A stretch of DNA of 10,224 nt from contig JAGCYR010000170.1 in the NCBI GenBank assembly GCA_017960705.1, forward strand, positions 1 through 10,224, in the 5' to 3' direction. Position 1 is the first letter of the stretch. The number at the start of each line of letters is the position of its first letter. Shown piece after piece: positions 5,422-10,224 of the stretch. The notes under the pieces are model-generated. The model was not told where the DNA came from. It ran no database searches and saw nothing but the letters and a program-made list of their open reading frames with translations. Source of the DNA: Clostridia bacterium (GTDB lineage Bacteria > Bacillota > Clostridia > Oscillospirales > CAG-272). Both the position numbers and the translations under genes were made by a program.

Positions 5422-6630
5422 ATGAACTACTCAAAAGAAGAGGTCATGCAATACGTGGCGGAGGAGGACGTCAAGTTCATCCGCCTCGCTTTCTGCGACG
5501 TCTTCGGAAAGCAGAAGAACATCTCGATCATGCCGGAGGAGCTTCCCCGCGCCTTTGAATACGGCATCGCCTTCGACGCGTCTGCGATCGCGGGGTTCGG
5601 AGACGAGGCGCACTCGGATCTCTTTCTGCATCCCGATCCCGCCACCCTGACCTGGCTCCCGTGGCGGCCCGAACACGGCAAGGTGGTGCGGATGTTCTGC
5701 TCGATCTCCTACCCCGACGGGACCCCGTTTGCCTGCGACACCCGGACGCTGTTAAAGAACGCGGTCGAGGAAGCGAAGGCGGCGGGCTGCACCTTCTATT
5801 TCGGGGCGGAGCAGGAGTTCTACCTCTTCGAGCTCGACGAGAAAATCGACCCGACCAAGATCCCCTACGACCGGGCGGGCTATATGGATATCGCCCCGGA
5901 GGACAAGGGGGAGAACGTGCGGCGCGAGATCTGCCTGACGCTCGAGCAGATGGGCATCCGTCCCGAGAGCTCCCACCACGAGGAGGGACCCGGGCAGAAC
6001 GAGATCGATTTCCGCTACACCGACGCGCTCTCCGCCGCCGACAACGTGATGACCTTCCAGACCGTGGTGCGGACGGTCGCGCGCCGCAACGGTCTTTTTG
6101 CCGATTTCTCCCCCAAACCCCTCGAAGGGTTCGCGGGGAACGGCTTCCACATCAATATCTCGGTGCGCCCCGACGACGGGAAAAAGCAGGAGAATATGAT
6201 CGCCGGGATCCTTGACAAGATCATCCCGATGACGGTCTTCCTCAACCCGACCGAGGGCTCCTACGCGCGGCTCGGACAGATGAAAGCGCCGCGCTACGTG
6301 TCGTGGTCGCGCGAGAACCGCTCGCAGCTGGTGCGGATCCCCGCGGCGGAAAAGGAATACCGCCGCGCCGAGCTCCGCTCGCCCGATCCGTCGGCGAACC
6401 CCTATATCGCGTTCGCCCTTCTGATCCGGGCGTCGCTTTACGGCATCAAAAACGGGATCGTTCTCCCCGCGCCGGTCGACCTGAACCTCTATCACGCCGA
6501 CGAGAAAGCAGCGGCTTCCCTTGCCCGTCTGCCCGATTCCCCGGCGAAAGCCAAAGCCGCGGCGAAAGGCGACACGTGGATCAAGGAATGCCTGCCCGCC
6601 GAGATCACGGCGCTCTACTGCAAGGATTGA
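5422..6630 (+). CDS. glnA: Glutamine synthetase, type I
   Basis: This enzyme makes glutamine from glutamate, ammonia and ATP, and supplies the substrate of the glutamate synthase encoded just upstream. The 402-residue protein has the metal/ATP motif FYFGAEQEFYLF (125-136, Glu130 and Glu132), HHEEGPGQNEIDFRY (185-199), GFAGNGFHINIS (236-247, His243 as ligand), NPTEGSYARLGQMKAPRY (275-292) and the C-terminal RRAELRSPDPSANPYIAFA (314-332). It is about 40 residues shorter than the usual type I enzyme, with shorter segments around the metal loop. The adenylylation-site tyrosine segment of enterobacterial GlnA is absent, so control by GlnE is unlikely. The ATG at 5422 follows GGGAGG. A start 24 bases upstream lacks such a site. 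Transcriptional control by the downstream ANTAR protein is suggested by gene order. Confidence 0.92.
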   Translation: MNYSKEEVMQYVAEEDVKFIRLAFCDVFGKQKNISIMPEELPRAFEYGIAFDASAIAGFGDEAHSDLFLHPDPATLTWLPWRPEHGKVVRMFCSISYPDGTPFACDTRTLLKNAVEEAKAAGCTFYFGAEQEFYLFELDEKIDPTKIPYDRAGYMDIAPEDKGENVRREICLTLEQMGIRPESSHHEEGPGQNEIDFRYTDALSAADNVMTFQTVVRTVARRNGLFADFSPKPLEGFAGNGFHINISVRPDDGKKQENMIAGILDKIIPMTVFLNPTEGSYARLGQMKAPRYVSWSRENRSQLVRIPAAEKEYRRAELRSPDPSANPYIAFALLIRASLYGIKNGIVLPAPVDLNLYHADEKAAASLARLPDSPAKAKAAAKGDTWIKECLPAEITALYCKD

Positions 6631-6636
6631 CCTGAC

Positions 6637-6669
6637 CCGACAAGCGTCGGAAATCATAGCGAAAGGAGG
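6637..6669 (+). promoter_or_regulatory. Small hairpin plus strong ribosome binding site before the ANTAR gene
   Basis: CCGAC (6637-6641) pairs with GTCGG (6646-6650) around AAGC. Eleven bases later comes GAAAGGAGG (6661-6669), eight bases before a TTG start at 6678. The arrangement closely resembles the element at 2963-2994 before the Fe-S gene. The strong binding site may compensate for the weak TTG codon. Confidence 0.45.
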
Positions 6670-6677
6670 GACGGAAC

Positions 6678-7262
6678 TTGGATCTGAACGAACGCTCGTA
6701 CAGCGTCCTCGTCGTCTCGACGTCCGAAAAGTTCAACGCCGCGCTGTCGGACTATTTCTCCGTCCCTACCTTCACGCCGGTACAGACGGTGTCGGGCGTC
6801 AGCGTCGCGAAGCGCGCCCTCTCGGAAAGAGACTTCGACTTCGTCGTGGTGAACTCCCCCGTCGGCGACGACGTGGGCATCCGCTTCTCGATCGACGCCG
6901 CCGCGTCGACCGACTCGGTCATCCTGTTTTTAGCCAAAACCGAACAGTACGACCTCGCCTACGAAAAGCTCGCGGAACACGGCGTGTTTCTTCTGCAAAA
7001 ACCCTTCCCCCGCCAGATCTTCTCGATCGCGCTCGATTGGCTGATCAGCGCCCGCGAGGGGCTCCGCAAGAACCAGAAAAAGACCCTCTCGATCGAGGAG
7101 AAGATGAACGAGATCCGTCTGGTCAACCGCGCGAAATGGCTTCTGATCAGCGAGCTGAAGATGACCGAGCCCAACGCCCACCGCTACATAGAAAAGCAGG
7201 CGATGGACCGCTGCATCTCCCGCCGCCAAGTGGCGGAGGAGATCATCAGAACCTACGGTTGA
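6678..7262 (+). CDS. ANTAR-domain transcription antiterminator with degenerate receiver
   Basis: The 194-residue protein has an N-terminal response-regulator receiver fold (about 7-125), a charged linker (128-148) and a C-terminal ANTAR RNA-binding domain (about 149-194; core AKWLLISELKMTEPNAHRYI, then KQAMDRCISRRQVAEEII). ANTAR proteins bind hexaloop RNA hairpins and prevent transcription termination. The receiver looks inactive: the acidic pair of strand 1 is replaced (VLVVSTSE), and the phospho-acceptor Asp position reads VVVNSP with Asn59, although Lys108 (LLQKPF) is kept. No histidine kinase lies nearby, so control by binding a partner or ligand is more likely than phosphorylation. ANTAR-type regulators next to glnA are known in clostridia (from memory, GlnR/NitR of Clostridium saccharobutylicum). 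The start is TTG, chosen for the ideal AGGAGG eight bases upstream. As last gene it would be autoregulated through the leader at 189-261. Confidence 0.88.
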   Translation: MDLNERSYSVLVVSTSEKFNAALSDYFSVPTFTPVQTVSGVSVAKRALSERDFDFVVVNSPVGDDVGIRFSIDAAASTDSVILFLAKTEQYDLAYEKLAEHGVFLLQKPFPRQIFSIALDWLISAREGLRKNQKKTLSIEEKMNEIRLVNRAKWLLISELKMTEPNAHRYIEKQAMDRCISRRQVAEEIIRTYG

Positions 7263-7313
7263 CGTGTTGTTTCGTCGTCCGATTTCTTGACCGAAAAACT
7301 ATTTACATAAGTG

Positions 7314-7359
7314 CCACCAACAAGAGCGGCGTCCGCAAGGGCGCCGCTCTTGTTGGTGG
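7314..7359. terminator. Perfect long hairpin with GCAA tetraloop, likely operon end
   Basis: CCACCAACAAGAGCGGCG (7314-7331) pairs perfectly with 7342-7359. TCC (7332-7334) and GGG (7339-7341) continue the stem (one wobble) to a GCAA tetraloop, giving 21 pairs in all. It begins 51 bases after the ANTAR stop. No run of U follows the full stem, but the GC core GAGCGGCG...CGCCGCTC is followed by TTGTTGG, so a weak terminator is plausible. It may instead protect the 3' end of the operon mRNA or be a dispersed repeat. Confidence 0.5.
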
Positions 7360-7507
7360 GCTCGGCGAATTTCGGGCCACCCGAGTTTTCGTTGCGGAGC
7401 GGCGGAAACTCCGGGGCTCTCGCCGTCCGATACGGTTCCCCTTCCCTCTCCGTCGGGCGAGAGCCGGTGGTAGCGCCGGAGGCGCGTCCGAATCCATCTT
7501 GGCATAG
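7360..7507. other. Non-coding GC-rich stretch with nested inverted repeats
   Basis: No credible gene is seen here. GGCTCTCGCC (7415-7424) pairs perfectly with GGCGAGAGCC (7456-7465), and CCACC (7377-7381) can pair with GGTGG (7466-7470) outside it. GCGCC-GGA-GGCGC (7473-7485) forms a further small hairpin. The look is that of a dispersed intergenic repeat or small non-autonomous element, but a second copy is not present in this window. Confidence 0.35.
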
Positions 7508-7738
7508 ATCATATTTCGGTCCGGAATTCGGCATATACATTCACCTGGAACGAGACGCTTGAATAATAGTGTTACCGTTCTGGACAACTTTGGGGATGGT
7601 TGTTTTTTCAACAAGAAAAACTCTTTGCGAAACATTCTTTCCGAAACCGGGTTTGAGACTCGTGAGATTAACCATTTTGAGCGAGTCCGCAATGAAAAAC
7701 CGATTTCTTGGATAGAAGCTCTCTGCGTAAAAGCATAA
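7508..7738 (+). pseudogene. Remnant of an unidentified gene (C-terminal end)
   Basis: An open frame runs from after a TAG (7505-7507) to TAA (7736-7738). The last 59 codons, from a TTG at 7559, read like a genuine protein end: VTVLDNFGDGCFFNKK, then ETGFETREINHFERVR and KPISWIEALCVKA. Base composition is clearly more AT-rich than the operon and codon choice differs. There is no upstream ATG and no good ribosome binding site. I read it as the 3' end of a decayed or truncated, possibly transferred gene whose 5' part was lost at the structured stretch just upstream. A functional small protein from the TTG is less likely. The family is not recognised. Confidence 0.4.
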
Positions 7739-7804
7739 TTAGTTCGCTTTTTTGTTTCTTAATCGAACAATCATCCGTTCTCTTACCTTCCTCTCTATAT
7801 ACCA

Positions 7805-7836
7805 AACGCCGCGGACCTTTTCGGGTCCGCGGCGTT
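7805..7836 (-). terminator. Terminator hairpin of the solute-binding protein operon
   Basis: AACGCCGCGGACC (7805-7817) pairs perfectly over 13 bases with GGTCCGCGGCGTT (7824-7836) around TTTTCG. It lies 25 bases beyond the stop of the leftward gene. On the minus strand it is followed by UUUGGUAU, a weak U tract. Between convergent genes it may serve both strands. Confidence 0.65.
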
Positions 7837-7861
7837 ACGTTTATTCGGTTTTCGGGTCGCG

Positions 7862-9586
7862 TCAGTTCCCTTCGGTTTCGACCTTCGGGAGCGTGTACCA
7901 CTTCTTCATCACGTTGTCGAGCTTGGTCTGCTTCATCGCGACGTTCGACTCGTACAGGTTCGCTATGAATTCGGAGCCGACGGTGAACTTATTTTCCCGC
8001 ATCTTGCTGTGCCAGCGCGGGTCCGTATTCAGCCCCTCGACGTTGTAGTCGCGTCCCCAATAGATGCTGTCGTAGATCAGGGTGAACATACGGTCGGTCC
8101 CCTGGTCGTAGGTCGTGACCTTGTACTTCATCACGACCTCCTGGAACTGCGCGCGGATCGCGCCGGAGTTCTCGGTGCAGTACTGCAGGTACGCCGACAG
8201 CGTCTTTCCCTTGCGGGGATTGATATTGACGTTGATCGCCCCGACGTCGCCGCTGTTGTAGATGATCGTGTTATACGAATCGGTCGAATTCACCTTCGGG
8301 TTCGGGACCACCGAGAAAACGTCGGTCAGCTGCTGGATGGATGCGGATTCGAGCGCCGCAAGCAGGATCGAACCGATAAAGAGGACCTCGCCGGCGGCGA
8401 ACTTGGTGTAGTGGTACGCGAGCCCCGGGTTCTCCGGCGTGTTGCCGGGACGATCCTTGGCGGTCGTGAACGAACCCTTCCCGTCGAAAACGCCCTTCAC
8501 CGCGTCGAAGATCAGGTTGAGCACCGTCGGGTCGTCGGCGTACTTGATCCAGTTCTTGTCGTGATACTCGGCGTATTTCTCGTCGGTCTCGTCCTCGATT
8601 TTGTATTCCACGGTCACGGGAAGCCCGCAGGTGTAGACGAACGCGGCGGCGGCGTCCCCGCCATAGGTATCGGTCAGGATGCCGAGCTGATCGTAGATCG
8701 AATCCTGTTCGTTGCCGTCCTGATCGACCCAGATCGCCTCGCAGAGCTTGCCGAGGACGTCCCAGGTCCATCTTCCCTCGTCCACGAGGTCGAAGAAATA
8801 AGTCGTGAGTTCCTCGTCCTGTCCGAGCGTTTCCCCGTCGGGCACGATCGCGGGAGCGAGCTCTTCGGCGTTCGCGTCCATCAGCGACATATTGAACGCC
8901 AGAACGCTCATGGAACGGAAAACGTCGATAAAGTAGTCGCTGCCGAGGATATACGCGCGGTCGCCCGTGAACGAAAGGTTGTGCATCCACGCGTCGAGCC
9001 AACCTTCCGCCTTGAAATCAAAGAAAGAATTCGGGATCGACCACACGTCCTTGAACACCCCGTTCAGCATGGCGTGGCTGACGTCGTTCAGCATATTGAC
9101 GAACAGGTCGGGCGCGTCGGCGGCTTTCCCCTGGACGACCGTCTCGATCTGAGGCTGCTGCTCTCCGAACTCGAAATCCCAGAACACGAAGTTGGTCTTG
9201 ATCCCGAGCAGATCCGCCGCCGCCTTGTTGCGTTCGTAGACCATCCGTTCGATCAGGGGCGTCACGCCTTCTTCGACCGAATCGGGTCCCTTCAGGTAGA
9301 TATCGTTTTTCGATCCCTTGACCGCCGTTTGCCGTTCGCTGCACTCGATCTTCAGCGTCCGATCCCTCTCCGCGATCATCAGGATCTTAGGCGCCAACTC
9401 CTCCCACTTGTCGGTGGTGACGGGGGCGGTCGTTTCATCCGCCGTATCGGACTCCGCCGCCTCCGGTCCGTTGATCCCGGGCGCGGTCGTTTCGGCGGGT
9501 TTTTCGTCCTTCTCGCAGGAAGAGAGAGCAAAAACCGAGAAGATAAAACACAGGGTCAGGAGCAGGGATACGATTCTTTTGAGCAT
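7862..9586 (-). CDS. Extracellular solute-binding lipoprotein (ABC transporter type)
   Basis: The 574-residue protein has a classical lipoprotein signal: MLKR, a hydrophobic stretch and lipobox LSSC with lipidated Cys24. A flexible Thr/Ala/Glu/Asp-rich linker (about 25-60) follows, as for proteins anchored outside a Gram-positive membrane. The rest resembles large family-1-type solute-binding proteins, many of which bind sugars or oligosaccharides; the ligand cannot be read here. Its C-terminal region (TKFAAGEVLFIGS to MKKWYTLPKVE) closely matches the neighbouring partial gene, so the two are tandem paralogues. The ATG has AGGGGGAA upstream on the minus strand. The gap to the upstream paralogue is 53 bases, so they share an operon whose promoter lies right of the window. 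No permease gene is visible. It runs convergently with the nitrogen operon and is probably unrelated to it. Confidence 0.8.
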   Translation of the reverse strand: MLKRIVSLLLTLCFIFSVFALSSCEKDEKPAETTAPGINGPEAAESDTADETTAPVTTDKWEELAPKILMIAERDRTLKIECSERQTAVKGSKNDIYLKGPDSVEEGVTPLIERMVYERNKAAADLLGIKTNFVFWDFEFGEQQPQIETVVQGKAADAPDLFVNMLNDVSHAMLNGVFKDVWSIPNSFFDFKAEGWLDAWMHNLSFTGDRAYILGSDYFIDVFRSMSVLAFNMSLMDANAEELAPAIVPDGETLGQDEELTTYFFDLVDEGRWTWDVLGKLCEAIWVDQDGNEQDSIYDQLGILTDTYGGDAAAAFVYTCGLPVTVEYKIEDETDEKYAEYHDKNWIKYADDPTVLNLIFDAVKGVFDGKGSFTTAKDRPGNTPENPGLAYHYTKFAAGEVLFIGSILLAALESASIQQLTDVFSVVPNPKVNSTDSYNTIIYNSGDVGAINVNINPRKGKTLSAYLQYCTENSGAIRAQFQEVVMKYKVTTYDQGTDRMFTLIYDSIYWGRDYNVEGLNTDPRWHSKMRENKFTVGSEFIANLYESNVAMKQTKLDNVMKKWYTLPKVETEGN

Positions 9587-9607
9587 TGTGTGTTCCCCCT
9601 ATGAAAT

Positions 9608-9620
9608 ACGCCTCCGGCGT
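9608..9620 (-). repeat. Small hairpin between the two lipoprotein genes
   Basis: ACGCC-TCC-GGCGT forms a five-pair hairpin with a three-base loop in the 53-base gap. It has no strong U tract and may only modulate the ratio or stability of the two messages. Confidence 0.25.
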
Positions 9621-9639
9621 TCGGTCTTCGGTTATTCGG

Positions 9640-10224
9640 TCATTCCGCCTTCGGCTCGACTCTCGGCAGCGTGTACCACTTCTTCATGATCCTGTCGAGC
9701 GCGCTCTGCTTCGACGAAATGCAGGACGCGTACTGCGTCGCGATATAGTCGGAGCCCGCCTGAAAGTGCTGTTTTCTCATATAGCCGTGCCACCGGTTGT
9801 TGCTGGAGCCCGCCACGTCGTCGACCGTCTTGTCGCGCCCGTACAGGATGCTCTTGTAGATGATGTTGAGCATACGGTCGGTGCCCTGATTGTAGGTCGT
9901 GACCTTGTACTTCATCACGATCTGCAGGAACTGCTCGCGGATCGCGGGCGAGTTCTCGGTGCAGTACTGCAGGTACGCGGTCAGGGCTCTCGCTCTCCGG
10001 GGATTGGCGTTGACGTTGATCGCCCCGACGTCGCCGGTGCTGTAAACGATCGAGTTATAGGGCTTCGAGGCGTCGATCTTCGGACAGGGGACGACCGAAT
10101 AGAGGTCGATCATCTGCTGGAAGACCTCGTCCTCAAGCGCGCCGAGCAGCTGCGCCCCCGCGAAGAGCAGTTCGCCCGCGGCGAACTTGGTCTGGTGATA
10201 CGCGATGCCGGGTTCCTCCGGCGA
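9640..10224 (-). CDS. Extracellular solute-binding protein, partial (C-terminal 194 residues)
   Basis: The gene enters from the right edge and its 5' part is missing; 195 codons including the stop are visible. The frame is open through to position 10224, so the gene does not start at the internal Met codon at 10113. The visible part matches the C-terminal third of the downstream lipoprotein nearly residue by residue: GDVGAINVN, AYLQYCTENS, IVMKYKVTTYNQGTDRM, and RIMKKWYTLPRVEP at the end. This marks a duplication with later divergence, so the two may bind different ligands. It ends with TGA 53 bases before the start of its paralogue and is very likely co-transcribed with it. A lipoprotein signal is expected beyond the window but not seen. 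Confidence 0.8.
   Translation of the reverse strand, partial: SPEEPGIAYHQTKFAAGELLFAGAQLLGALEDEVFQQMIDLYSVVPCPKIDASKPYNSIVYSTGDVGAINVNANPRRARALTAYLQYCTENSPAIREQFLQIVMKYKVTTYNQGTDRMLNIIYKSILYGRDKTVDDVAGSSNNRWHGYMRKQHFQAGSDYIATQYASCISSKQSALDRIMKKWYTLPRVEPKAE

Noticed and set aside
7742..7775. T-rich stretch after the gene remnant as a terminator
   Set aside because: No stable hairpin directly precedes CTTTTTTG; the GTTCG...CGAAC pairing spans a loop of 17 bases containing the T run itself.
8009..9604. A 531-codon open frame on the plus strand opposite the solute-binding lipoprotein
   Set aside because: It has the same shadow composition, and the opposite strand carries a clear lipoprotein signal and a paralogue next door.

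Overview
The window looks like a chromosomal piece of a GC-rich, probably uncultured member of the Bacillota (class Clostridia). I infer this from the split, ferredoxin-containing glutamate synthase, an ANTAR-type regulator next to glnA, strong sigma-A promoters (TTGACA-N17-TATAAT), AGGAGG-type ribosome binding sites, and tandem large solute-binding lipoproteins. The exact genus cannot be read from the sequence. No rRNA, tRNA, CRISPR or transposase gene was seen.

Left end (1-284) is a divergent control region. A perfect consensus promoter fires leftwards (72-100, minus) and another fires rightwards (159-187, plus), with an A/T-rich stretch and an inverted repeat between them. Each transcript is predicted to begin almost immediately with a hairpin carrying a six-base loop (AAUGGC on minus, AAAGGC on plus). 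Each hairpin is mutually exclusive with a much longer hairpin followed by a U-rich tract. This is the layout of an ANTAR-controlled antitermination leader, present twice back to back.

The main operon (285-7262, plus) encodes a complete ammonium assimilation unit. In order it holds a class II glutamine amidotransferase subunit, an FMN/Fe-S synthase subunit, a four-cluster ferredoxin-like protein, a FAD/NAD(P)H oxidoreductase, a GXGXG subunit (together a split, archaeal-type GOGAT with its electron input), glutamine synthetase, and an ANTAR antiterminator protein. The last gene probably acts on the leader in front of the first, and perhaps on the divergent gene beyond the left edge. Its receiver domain lacks the usual phospho-acceptor aspartate, so it is unlikely to be controlled by simple phosphorylation.

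A non-coding gap (7263-7861) follows. It has a 21-bp hairpin with a GCAA tetraloop, a GC-rich multi-hairpin stretch, an AT-richer remnant of an unidentified gene (about 7508-7738), and a convergent terminator hairpin.

The right end (7862-10224, minus) holds two tandem paralogous extracellular solute-binding lipoproteins, the upstream one cut by the window edge. They belong to a separate operon transcribed towards the nitrogen operon.
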